Origin: JBCBSS01 sp039819065 | GTDB taxonomy: Bacteria > Bacteroidota > Bacteroidia > Cytophagales > Cyclobacteriaceae | Reading direction: 5' to 3' | Assembly: GCA_039819065.1 (NCBI GenBank) | Contig: JBCBSS010000126.1 | Coordinates: forward strand, 1-24,005 | Length of the DNA: 24,005 nt | Shown here: in pieces, positions 1 to 7,090 of the stretch | Position numbering within the stretch: position 1 is the first letter of the stretch | Layout of the letters: the number at the start of each line of letters is the position of its first letter | Notes under the pieces: model-generated | What the model was told of the DNA's origin: nothing | The model's input: only the letters and a program-made list of their open reading frames with translations | The model's database searches: none | Position numbers and translations under genes: made by a program

Positions 1-104
1 ACGGCCTTCTCTTTATCTGAAACTTGAGTCAACCAATCAATGATATCTTCTGAACTGGTCAGTTGAAAGTCTATGTCTTCTGTAAAAAAATAGACGTTAG
101 ACAT
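1..104 (-). CDS. ybeY: Endoribonuclease YbeY, N-terminal fragment (rRNA maturation factor)
   Basis: Partial gene reading off the left edge of the window; only about 34 codons are present, starting at the ATG at 104-102. The visible N-terminus begins MSNVYFFTEDIDFQL and continues with a tryptophan-containing helix (DWL near residue 24). This is the usual start of Bacteroidota YbeY proteins. YbeY is a cytoplasmic zinc-dependent RNase that acts in 16S rRNA 3'-end maturation and ribosome quality control. Its catalytic His-rich motif lies beyond the window, so it cannot be checked. The gene follows the RsbW-like ATPase gene after 30 bp on the same strand and is probably the distal member of that operon. 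The identification rests on N-terminal resemblance and gene order. Confidence 0.75.
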   Translation of the reverse strand, partial: MSNVYFFTEDIDFQLTSSEDIIDWLTQVSDKEKA

Positions 105-134
105 GACTTAGGGGATTTTACTTATGACCTGGGG

Positions 135-539
135 TTAATTATTAATGTAGAAACATAATTCAACAATACTACCCTCCTCTTTAAAAGAGACCTCATCCGA
201 CAGATGCTTCATCAGAAATATGCCACGACCACCAGGTTTCTCCAGGTTTTCAGGAGCAGTAGGGTCGGGCAGGTTTTGATAATCAAATCCCGCACCTTCA
301 TCCTGTACCACGAACTTGATCATATCATCGTGTAGGGATAGGGTCAACGAGACGTTTTTTCGCTTATCATTGCTATTACCATGCTTGATAGCATTGTTTA
401 CCGATTCTGTCACGGCGATCATAATGTTGCCATATATATCGTCGTTGAGGTGAAATTTTTCCCTGGCATTATCGATGAAACTTTCTATCATCCTAATATT
501 CTCAAACAATGAGGGGATGGAAATGTGTATGCTATCCAT
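135..539 (-). CDS. RsbW-like ATP-binding protein (anti-sigma factor type serine/threonine kinase)
   Basis: A 134-aa protein that is a single GHKL ATPase domain of the HATPase_c_2 (RsbW/SpoIIAB) type. The N-box is at about 45-55 (E45, N48, NNAIKHGN), the G1 box is DEGAGFD at 80-86, and the G2 glycine loop is GGRGIFLM at 103-110. There is no phosphoacceptor His domain, receiver or membrane segment, so it is a stand-alone cytoplasmic ATPase. Family members phosphorylate an anti-anti-sigma (STAS) protein on Ser/Thr and bind a sigma factor. No STAS or sigma gene is in this window, so the partner is unknown. It starts 18 bp after the DUF4175 stop codon and ends 30 bp before ybeY, which suggests one transcript. 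The fold is certain; anti-sigma function is inferred from the family. Confidence 0.85.
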   Translation of the reverse strand: MDSIHISIPSLFENIRMIESFIDNAREKFHLNDDIYGNIMIAVTESVNNAIKHGNSNDKRKNVSLTLSLHDDMIKFVVQDEGAGFDYQNLPDPTAPENLEKPGGRGIFLMKHLSDEVSFKEEGSIVELCFYINN

Positions 540-557
540 TTATTAAACGATAAGTAT

Positions 558-3500
558 TTATGGGTTCTGACTGTTTCCTATTCTTTTGAAGTACTCGTTC
601 ACTTCTTTTTTATAATATGGGTAGAGCTTCGGTGGAACCGTTTTTAACAGCTCTATCTCTTTTTCTTTCAACTTAAAGTATTCCTCAAACGCCTTAGGAA
701 CCTCTTTTTCATACTGATCTGCGGTCTCACTTTTCCTTTCCTCATCCAACTCTCGCTCGCGTACGGCCTTTTCAGCTTCTAAAAGTCTGGTTAAGATCTC
801 TTTTTGGCGTTTAATGGTTTCTTCGGTTATTTGCTTATTAACCAGATCTTTTTCTGTGTCTTCCATCTTTTCAGGAATACCACTAGCAGGGTTCTGCCCC
901 CCGTTTTCGTTTTGGAGCTTTTTCTCCATTTCCTCCAACTGCTTTCTGATTCTTTCCTGCTCAGCGGCAAGTTTAGCTAATTCTTCCGATAAAGCCCTCC
1001 CACTCTTCCCGCTCTGTTTTAATTGCTGTATTTTTTGATTCAGCTGTTGTTGCAATTCACTCAATCCTGGCATGGGTTTTTTCTCCCCTCCTTTCTGAGG
1101 TTTCCCCATGGCATCAGCCATTTGCTGTTGCATTTGCTGAAATACATCATCTAATAGCAGCGCTAGATTATTAATAGAAGTCATGGCAAACTGCTGTTCA
1201 CTCACTGCGAGGGGCTTTTTCCTTTCCCTTATGGCTTCTACACTGCCATCCATGTGGTCATTCATTTCTCCGACCTCTCTGGTGATGAAGGAAGCAATTT
1301 GGAAAACGCGCTTTGAGAGAGACAATAAGCTATCCTCGACAATTTTGGCATCATCCTTAAGCTTTAACTGTTTTTGCGCCAATTCAACAAAGCGAGGATC
1401 ACTTTGTTTGACCTCTCTGAATTCATTCATGAGATTTTCCTGATCAAAAGAAAGTTTGAGGAGATTATGAAGTATATCTCTTAAATGGTCGAGATTTTCG
1501 GACATCATGCTCATTTCCATGCTATTTTGCATTTGTTCGAGCTGTTGAGCCATTTTTTTCATTTGCTCAGAAGCCTTGTTTTGGGATTCACTCGACTTCT
1601 TGCGCTTATTTTGTTGTAGTTGCTCTTTACTATTTTGCTGCTCTTGTTCTATCTGTTCCTCATTTTCGCCTGTTTCAGGAAGATTTTCAGGATTCTTTAG
1701 CTCTTCATTTAGCTTATTTAGCTCTTCCATGGACTCTTGAAACTCTTTGAAGTCCTCCTGAAGTTGCTCCTGCTCATCAACTAACTCCTCTTTCTCTTCA
1801 CCCCTGTCTTCTGTTTTCTCTGATAGTTCCTCTTGCTTCTCTGCCTGCTCCTTTAATTCGTTAATGGATTCGTTCAGCTCATAGTCAAATTTCATCCGCT
1901 TAAAAAGCTCCAGTGTTCTTTCTAGCTCTTTTTCAAGGTTGTCTTCTTTATTGCTTAGTTTTTCTAACAGATTCTGTGCATCATCGAAATCCATCTGATC
2001 CTCGAGAAGTTTCTGAAGCTCTTCGTAGAGCTTTTTGGTCTCTTCATCCAGCAATTCGTCCATTAGCTCTTGTAATTGCTCCACTTTTTCCTGTAATCTT
2101 TCGTCTTGCTCAGAGAAACGGTCACGTTTTAAACTGTTGTCTTTATTTTGCTGTTTGAGCTTTTCAATGGCTTCATTGAGCTGTTCCCTCTTCTTGAGGA
2201 TGTCCTTCATTAGGCTTTCATCCTGCCAATTGAGGTCTTTTTTGCCCTTAAGACGCTTTTCTGCCTCGTCTATCTTCTCTCTCAATTCCTTGGCATCGTC
2301 CAGCGTTTTATCAATTTTCTCTTGCGTATCGCTAGTGGATTTCTCGATTTGCGCCTTTATTTCCTTTTTGGAAGGTATTCTGAACGTGTAAGTACCTGTT
2401 TTAGATGCTTTTCTACCGTTTACACCATCATTATCCCAAACTTTAAGATAGTATTTCACCTCATTGCCCTCTTCAAGCCCTAATGAATCTAATTCCCATT
2501 GGTAATAGAAGCTTTGACTATTCTGACCCCTGGAAATAGGAATGTTAACTGTTCTGAAATTGGATGGACTCTCTGTTTCCTTGCTTTGGATTTGATAGAA
2601 TAGCTGTAACTGGCTTAACCCATAGTCATCCGCAACATTTCCGCCTAACGCGATGAAATTATAGAGGGTAGTGTCCTGGAAAATATTAAGTGAAATCTGC
2701 GGAAATTGATCAGGTATAACGTCGATATTATAAAGTATTTTCTCTTTGTTATCGCTGAACTGATTGTTGAGATTGATGGTATATTTCTCTGATTTGAATA
2801 CCTGTTTTTCAAACGTAAATAACTGATTATCAGATTGTTGTACTGAAAACTGTTTACTTGAATTCAAGAAATTTAGATCGACTTTTTCTGTATGAATCGT
2901 CTTGAACTGCCAATCGATAATCGTACCTTCCGGTACTACCAGGTTACCGACGTTGCTTAGTCGCTCGGTGTTTCTGTTGAGGTAATTAGGGTAGTCAAGA
3001 ACGACATTGAAGTTTTTGAGATCGGGTCGGTTGATTACTTCCAGATCATAGCTTTTAGATGAAAAACCTGCGGCTTCAAAATTGAACTGCTTAGGGTTTT
3101 GAATCTTTTTAAAGGTATAGGTAAACAGGCCATCAGTTCCTCGTTGCATTTTTATGGTCCGCCCACCAATGGCGAGATAGGCAGTGTTGGGGATGGCATC
3201 ACCAGTTAGTGAAAGATGCAAAGTGAAGTCTTCGTTCTTGAAGGCTTGCATGCTTTCGTTGTTCAATTGAAAATCAAAAGGCGCTATGGGCACGAATTCC
3301 TTGTTGAACTGCACGATTCTTTCTGTGCCCTCACTGAACACAGAAGGGTTCCAAAGCAGTATTATGAGGATAAAAATAGCCGGAATCGCAGCATATTTTA
3401 AGTATTTCTTGTTTTCATTATACTTTATAGCCTCTGAGAATGGCACAAATAAAACGTCCTCGGACTTCTGGGCAATGCTGGCCGCTACGAGGGCTTCGTT

Positions 3501-3869
3501 GTGGTCTGTAGACTTGCGTAATTGGATAAGGTTGAGTAGCCTGTCGCTAATTTGGGGAAAGAATCTGCCGATGTTTCGAGCGGCTTCTTCGTTGGAAAGT
3601 CCCCTTTTCTCATTTATCACTTTGCTAAAAGGATTGACCACATATTTAATGACCAGGAAAGCAGTAGCAGCAATGAACAAAAATAGTATCAGTCCCCTTG
3701 CGACTGAACCAAACCTTAAAGAGAACTCGAGATAGTTAGCCAATACAAATAACCCCGCTATGATAGCAACGGAAATAATCGAGCCTTTTATAACCAGGTT
3801 TAAATAGTATTTTCTTTTATACTCCTTTAGCTTGTCGGCCAGTTTATCATCCTTATGTTGCTTTTCCAT
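558..3869 (-). CDS. DUF4175 family protein, large membrane-anchored coiled-coil protein
   Basis: An 1103-aa protein. The N-terminus has two membrane helices at about 22-47 and 57-78 and a third at about 157-175. Between the second and third lies the conserved block GRFFPQISDRLLNLIQL at 101-117, typical of DUF4175. Residues about 180-495 look like a beta-rich extracytoplasmic region. From about 497 to the end the protein is dominated by Glu/Lys/Gln heptads, predicting very long coiled coils, with Gln- and Met-rich stretches near 800-830 and 940-1000. The family is widespread in Bacteroidota, and I know of no established biochemical function. The start is the ATG at 3869-3867, after a 110-bp gap from the 118-aa gene. 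Long plus-strand frames opposite the gene reflect its biased codon content. Membrane anchoring and an envelope scaffold role are inference; the family call is firm. Confidence 0.85.
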   Translation of the reverse strand: MEKQHKDDKLADKLKEYKRKYYLNLVIKGSIISVAIIAGLFVLANYLEFSLRFGSVARGLILFLFIAATAFLVIKYVVNPFSKVINEKRGLSNEEAARNIGRFFPQISDRLLNLIQLRKSTDHNEALVAASIAQKSEDVLFVPFSEAIKYNENKKYLKYAAIPAIFILIILLWNPSVFSEGTERIVQFNKEFVPIAPFDFQLNNESMQAFKNEDFTLHLSLTGDAIPNTAYLAIGGRTIKMQRGTDGLFTYTFKKIQNPKQFNFEAAGFSSKSYDLEVINRPDLKNFNVVLDYPNYLNRNTERLSNVGNLVVPEGTIIDWQFKTIHTEKVDLNFLNSSKQFSVQQSDNQLFTFEKQVFKSEKYTINLNNQFSDNKEKILYNIDVIPDQFPQISLNIFQDTTLYNFIALGGNVADDYGLSQLQLFYQIQSKETESPSNFRTVNIPISRGQNSQSFYYQWELDSLGLEEGNEVKYYLKVWDNDGVNGRKASKTGTYTFRIPSKKEIKAQIEKSTSDTQEKIDKTLDDAKELREKIDEAEKRLKGKKDLNWQDESLMKDILKKREQLNEAIEKLKQQNKDNSLKRDRFSEQDERLQEKVEQLQELMDELLDEETKKLYEELQKLLEDQMDFDDAQNLLEKLSNKEDNLEKELERTLELFKRMKFDYELNESINELKEQAEKQEELSEKTEDRGEEKEELVDEQEQLQEDFKEFQESMEELNKLNEELKNPENLPETGENEEQIEQEQQNSKEQLQQNKRKKSSESQNKASEQMKKMAQQLEQMQNSMEMSMMSENLDHLRDILHNLLKLSFDQENLMNEFREVKQSDPRFVELAQKQLKLKDDAKIVEDSLLSLSKRVFQIASFITREVGEMNDHMDGSVEAIRERKKPLAVSEQQFAMTSINNLALLLDDVFQQMQQQMADAMGKPQKGGEKKPMPGLSELQQQLNQKIQQLKQSGKSGRALSEELAKLAAEQERIRKQLEEMEKKLQNENGGQNPASGIPEKMEDTEKDLVNKQITEETIKRQKEILTRLLEAEKAVRERELDEERKSETADQYEKEVPKAFEEYFKLKEKEIELLKTVPPKLYPYYKKEVNEYFKRIGNSQNP

Positions 3870-3979
3870 ACTCTTCGTTTACGCAGTTATAACAAGTTGA
3901 GTTCGCGATGGCCTCATACAAATAGTAATGTGTCTTCTAATATCCAATTCTATAACGATTTAATTTATCATTTTCGTGA

Positions 3980-4336
3980 CTATAAATCGCCAAATTCCTG
4001 CTCAAAATATTCTAGAATATGCATTTTTAACAACTTTTCTTGCTCCAGCAGGTCAAAGTGTGGCAGCTTTTTAATCGACTTCCAATGCGGCCACCCGTCT
4101 TCGTCCAAACCTTCGAGCTCGTAGAACCCAGAGAGGCTCAAAACTTTACAAATAGCTATGTGCATTAAGTCCTGCTTCTCCTCTTTAGAAAAGTTTCGCT
4201 TTCCTTTTCCGAGCTCTTGAACACCTATCATGAACAAGACTGCATTCAGGTCTTTAGGCTTTTTACCGAATATTTCCTCTAGTCTTAGCCTCAGGTCTTG
4301 CCAGGCCCTTTGAAGTTCCAGATCTTTTTTGAGCAT
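3980..4336 (-). CDS. Conserved hypothetical protein, 118 aa, coupled to the AhpD-like gene
   Basis: I do not recognise a named family. The protein is mostly helical and charged, with no signal peptide or membrane segment, so it is probably cytoplasmic. A striking motif is GWPHW at 81-85, preceded by the acidic run ELEGLDED; a single Cys lies at 63. Its ATG (4336-4334) directly abuts the stop codon of the AhpD-like gene (4339-4337) with no intervening base, so the two genes are very likely translationally coupled. The 110-bp gap to DUF4175 downstream leaves room for an internal promoter, though I found no exact element there. The tight coupling suggests work in the same process as the AhpD-like protein, which is inference. 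Confidence 0.75.
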   Translation of the reverse strand: MLKKDLELQRAWQDLRLRLEEIFGKKPKDLNAVLFMIGVQELGKGKRNFSKEEKQDLMHIAICKVLSLSGFYELEGLDEDGWPHWKSIKKLPHFDLLEQEKLLKMHILEYFEQEFGDL

Positions 4337-4678
4337 TTATTCTTTTTCCAGTAATTCCCAATATTCTACGGCACGCCTTAAATGAGGTATAACAATCGTT
4401 CCTCCGATTAAGTTAGCAATCGAAAACACCTCGAACATCTCTTCTGTCGTGCACCCCGCTTCTTTGCATTTTCCCAGGTGGTATTTAACACAGTCATCAC
4501 AACGCAGTACCATCGAACACGCTAACCCTAACATCTCTTTGCTCTTGTAGCTTAAAGCGCCTTCCTGATATGTATTGGTATCTAAGTTGAATAATCTTTT
4601 TATTACCAAATTGTCAGCAGCCATGATCTTTTCATTCATGAGGCTGCGGTATTCATTGAACTTTTCTACTTCATTCAT
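4337..4678 (-). CDS. Carboxymuconolactone decarboxylase family protein, AhpD-like peroxidase fold
   Basis: A 113-aa single-domain protein of the CMD/AhpD superfamily. It keeps the AhpD-type catalytic arrangement: Glu48, then Cys60-Asp-Asp-Cys63, then His67. The spacing Glu(+12)Cys(+3)Cys(+4)His equals that of the mycobacterial AhpD E118/C130/C133/H137 set. This argues for a thiol-disulfide redox or alkylhydroperoxidase-type role rather than lactone decarboxylation. Two more cysteines (71 and 76) follow. There is no signal peptide, so it is cytoplasmic. It is the first gene of the minus-strand cluster, abuts the 118-aa unknown, and is divergent from comF with 45 bp between the starts. An exact -7 element lies upstream. 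The substrate is unknown. Confidence 0.85.
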   Translation of the reverse strand: MNEVEKFNEYRSLMNEKIMAADNLVIKRLFNLDTNTYQEGALSYKSKEMLGLACSMVLRCDDCVKYHLGKCKEAGCTTEEMFEVFSIANLIGGTIVIPHLRRAVEYWELLEKE

Positions 4679-4702
4679 TTTTTATTATGTGTTTATTGTT
4701 GG

Positions 4703-4710
4703 CAAATCTA
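4703..4710 (-). promoter_or_regulatory. Bacteroidota -7 promoter element for the AhpD-like gene
   Basis: The minus strand reads TAGATTTG, an exact match to the Bacteroidota sigma-A -7 consensus TAnnTTTG. It would place the transcript start about 15-20 nt before the ATG at 4678. No clear TTTG -33 element is seen at the usual distance, so the support is the -7 box and its position only. Confidence 0.45.
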
Positions 4711-4723
4711 TTATAAGGCTCCT

Positions 4724-5404
4724 ATGTTGGTAGACTTCTTCAATTTGTTTTTCCCCAATTGCTGTCCTACTTGTGATGAATCCTTTGCTAAGGGGGAAAA
4801 GTTAGTGTGTACGCGATGCATGTACGAATTTCCCAAAACGGATTTTCATAAGAACCCGGGAAATGCCATGGAGGTTAAATTTTATGGTAAAATAGATATA
4901 AAAAATGCTTTTGCCTTCCTAAAGTTTAGCAAAAAGGGGAAAGTCCAGAAATTGCTCCACCTTTTGAAATACCAAGACCGGCCGGATGTCGGAGAGTTTT
5001 TGGGGCAATGGTATGGTAACGAGCTGCAAAAGTCAGGAATGGCCAACCAGTTTGATTTAGTAATTCCTATACCCTTACACGAGCAAAAGCTGAGGAAAAG
5101 GGGATACAATCAAAGTGAGGCTTTTGCCAAAGGCCTAGCAGAGTCAATGTCAGTGCGGATGGCACCTGACTTGGTTAAACGTGTCCAAAACAATGATACG
5201 CAAACGCGTAAAGGCCGTTTACAAAGGTGGCAGAATGTGGATGGTATTTTTGAAGTGCGGGAAAAAGAACAGCTATCCAATAAAAGAGTCTTATTGGTTG
5301 ATGATATCGTGACTACAGGTTCAACCCTAGAAGCTTGTGCCCGGACAATTGCTGATGCCGGAGCCGAGATCATTAGTGTAGCGGCTATTGCAGTTGCACA
5401 ATAA
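4724..5404 (+). CDS. comF: ComF family protein (amidophosphoribosyltransferase-like)
   Basis: A 226-aa protein with the usual ComF layout. An N-terminal zinc ribbon has Cys pairs at 14/17 and 29/32, followed by a type I phosphoribosyltransferase domain. The conserved RKRGYNQS block is at 124-131 and the PRPP-binding loop VLLVDDIVTTGST at 189-201. Homologues (ComFC in Gram-positives, GntX in enterobacteria) are linked to uptake of transforming DNA; the biochemical activity in Bacteroidota is not established. It is a stand-alone plus-strand gene, divergent from the AhpD-like gene and convergent with gldJ. The length is normal for the family and all motifs are intact. Confidence 0.92.
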   Translation: MLVDFFNLFFPNCCPTCDESFAKGEKLVCTRCMYEFPKTDFHKNPGNAMEVKFYGKIDIKNAFAFLKFSKKGKVQKLLHLLKYQDRPDVGEFLGQWYGNELQKSGMANQFDLVIPIPLHEQKLRKRGYNQSEAFAKGLAESMSVRMAPDLVKRVQNNDTQTRKGRLQRWQNVDGIFEVREKEQLSNKRVLLVDDIVTTGSTLEACARTIADAGAEIISVAAIAVAQ

Positions 5405-5433
5405 AAAACCCCGAAGTTTGAACTCCGGAGTTT
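5403..5433 (-). terminator. Rho-independent terminator of the gldJ-like gene
   Basis: On the minus strand the transcript can form a 13-bp stem (5433-5421 with 5418-5406) closed by a 2-nt gap in the stem listing, so a few apical pairs must open to make the loop. A run of six U follows (5408-5403), overlapping the comF stop codon on the other strand. Two stem positions are G-U pairs on this strand but would be C-A mismatches in plus-strand RNA, and the plus strand lacks a good U tract. The signal therefore best serves the minus-strand gene ending at 5460. Confidence 0.8.
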
Positions 5434-5459
5434 ATCAATATTTTATAAACTACTTACTT

Positions 5460-6698
5460 TTAGTAATTCGATCCAGCTCTAATCAAGGCGCATCGGAAAC
5501 CAATTGTAGCAGTTGAAGAATCTTGATCTAAAAATCTTCTAGTACCTGGAGACATCCAGTAAGCAACGTCTTTCCATGAACCTCCTTTGTATACACGTGA
5601 TTTATCAGTGATAAGAGATGTATAACCTTGAGGATCTTTGTTGATGTTGTTATAACCTCCAGCAGGACCATCTTGCTCATCTAAGAAACCATCTCTCCTA
5701 ATTGGGTTAAGATCATCGAAATCCTGAAATGACATTGGACGATAAACGTCTACTACCCACTCGCTTACGTTACCAGCCATATTATATAAACCAAAGTCGT
5801 TGGGAGGGAATTCGTAGATGTATGAAGTGATAAGCGCTCCGTCATTCAACTTACCTGCTATACCAGCGTAGTCACCTCGACCTCTCTTAAAGTTGGCCAA
5901 GAAGTAACCCATTTCCTTTCCGTAAGGGTTTCTTAACGCGTGGCCATCCCAAGGATAAAGTCTTTGGTGCGTTTGGTTTTCATCCAACCACTGCGTACCA
6001 ATCAAAGCTTGAGCGGCGTATTCCCATTCTGCTTCAGTAGGGAGTCTGTAGTCTGGAAGAACAATTCCTGATTCTAATGGGATTCTACCTTCATACTCAG
6101 CATAATCTTCTCCAGAATCTTCTGCTAGTTTGATATTTACCGCAGCAGTTCTCCATTTAGAGTAATCGTTAGCTTGAACCCAGCTGACACCAACTACCGG
6201 GAAGAACCTGAAACCAGGATACCTCAAGTAGTGAGCGACGTAAGGATCGTTGAAAGCCAACCTTTGCTCCCAAACCGTTGTATCAGGAAGGGCGGCCAAA
6301 TAGATTTCTCTAGATGAGTCGGAAACATTGAGATAGTGCAGATACTCTAACCAGTGTATGTTTGCTACTTCTGTCTCATCCATGAAGAAAGAAGCAACCG
6401 ACACGGTTCTTTCTAGATTATCTCTTCTATAAAGAACATCCTCTTCAAAAGATCCCATCACGGCTCTACCACCTTCAATGAAAACTAAGTTGGGGCCCTG
6501 AGGCTGTCCTTGGTAAGGATTTACTATGAATCCATTATTATCTTCGTCGTTGTAAGCCAATCCGGTAGATGTACTAAAGGCTCCCGGATGAACACTTGTA
6601 GGCTTAGTACCTCCTCGTTTGAATAAACAAGAGGAAACCAACACAGCTACACACGTAAGTACGAGAACACTCTTAAAAAATCTCGTGAAATTGTTCAT
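5460..6698 (-). CDS. gldJ: Gliding motility / type IX secretion lipoprotein, GldJ-like (SUMF1/FGE fold)
   Basis: A 412-aa lipoprotein. The signal peptide ends in the lipobox LVSSC with Cys24 as the lipidated residue. The rest is a formylglycine-generating-enzyme (SUMF1) fold: LVFIEGG at 71-77, MDETEVAN at 106-113, RLPTEAEWEYAA at 218-229, GLYNMAGNVSEWV at 303-315, KGGSWKD at 371-377 and IGFRCA at 399-404. The paired catalytic cysteines of true FGEs are missing after the KGGSW motif, so it is probably a structural protein. GldJ and GldK are such lipoproteins, needed for gliding and type IX secretion. The sequence around 71-113 resembles GldJ more than GldK, and no gldLMN follows, which supports GldJ. 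It is shorter than Flavobacterium GldJ (about 560 aa as I recall), so the exact orthology is less certain. It is probably monocistronic. Confidence 0.75.
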   Translation of the reverse strand: MNNFTRFFKSVLVLTCVAVLVSSCLFKRGGTKPTSVHPGAFSTSTGLAYNDEDNNGFIVNPYQGQPQGPNLVFIEGGRAVMGSFEEDVLYRRDNLERTVSVASFFMDETEVANIHWLEYLHYLNVSDSSREIYLAALPDTTVWEQRLAFNDPYVAHYLRYPGFRFFPVVGVSWVQANDYSKWRTAAVNIKLAEDSGEDYAEYEGRIPLESGIVLPDYRLPTEAEWEYAAQALIGTQWLDENQTHQRLYPWDGHALRNPYGKEMGYFLANFKRGRGDYAGIAGKLNDGALITSYIYEFPPNDFGLYNMAGNVSEWVVDVYRPMSFQDFDDLNPIRRDGFLDEQDGPAGGYNNINKDPQGYTSLITDKSRVYKGGSWKDVAYWMSPGTRRFLDQDSSTATIGFRCALIRAGSNY

Positions 6699-6734
6699 AA
6701 CCTATTTAATTTGTCAAAAAGCTGTAAATACTCG

Positions 6735-6766
6735 CTAATATAGAAATATAATACCTTGAATTCAAA
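6735..6766 (-). promoter_or_regulatory. Candidate promoter of the gldJ-like gene
   Basis: The minus strand shows TTTG at 6766-6763, a 20-nt spacer, and TATATTAG at 6742-6735. The latter matches five of six fixed positions of TAnnTTTG. The spacing fits known Bacteroidota promoters and would give a leader of about 30 nt before the ATG at 6698. Confidence 0.35.
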
Positions 6767-6840
6767 ACTTAAAAAACACAATCATGGTGTTTTCTTACCC
6801 AATTTATTACATCTACACAGAAAGGTAAACATAATAAAGA

Positions 6841-6887
6841 CTGATGACAATATATCGGCATAATACGCCGAATGTACATTTCATCAG
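6841..6887. repeat. Nested inverted repeat (possible operator or structured RNA)
   Basis: The outer arms CTGATGA (6841-6847) and TCATCAG (6881-6887) are perfect inverted copies. Inside them the arms TCGGC (6855-6859) and GCCGA (6867-6871) form a second perfect pair around a 7-nt loop. The segments between can add a few AU pairs, better on the minus strand. No U tract follows on either side, so it is not a standard terminator. Its place in the gldJ/lytS divergent region suggests a regulatory site, which is inference. Confidence 0.5.
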
Positions 6888-7090
6888 GATCAGGTACCTT
6901 AATTAACTCTAAATTGGACGCTTTATTTTACTGAATCCAGAATAAGTCTTTGTTCAAATCCTTTAACCTCAAAAATTACCACTCATTTTACCCTCAACCC
7001 CTCTAATTGAAGTCGGTTTTCTGAACAACCCATTAATTGATACTATTGTTATAACTTAAATTAGGCAACATTATTCAGTTGCTGTGTAAT

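Larger units (their letters stand above)
6699..7090. other. Divergent intergenic region between gldJ-like and lytS-like genes
   Basis: About 390 AT-rich bases lie between two divergent genes. No convincing coding frame is seen. It holds a candidate gldJ promoter near the left end, a nested inverted repeat at 6841-6887, and a weak -7-like box TACTATTG at 7041-7048 that could serve the plus-strand kinase gene. No other structure was recognised. Confidence 0.6.

Noticed and set aside
3286..3735. 149-codon plus-strand open frame opposite the DUF4175 gene
   Set aside because: It lies fully inside a well-supported gene on the other strand and its product has no recognisable features; other plus-strand frames over this gene are the same kind of shadow.
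6841..6847. CTGATGA resembling box C/D sequences of small nucleolar-type RNAs
   Set aside because: Such RNAs belong to archaea and eukaryotes; here the sequence is one arm of a simple inverted repeat.
7079..7090. Upstream TTG start for the LytS-type kinase
   Set aside because: The ATG four codons later is a standard start and adds no implausible loss; nothing supports TTG use here.
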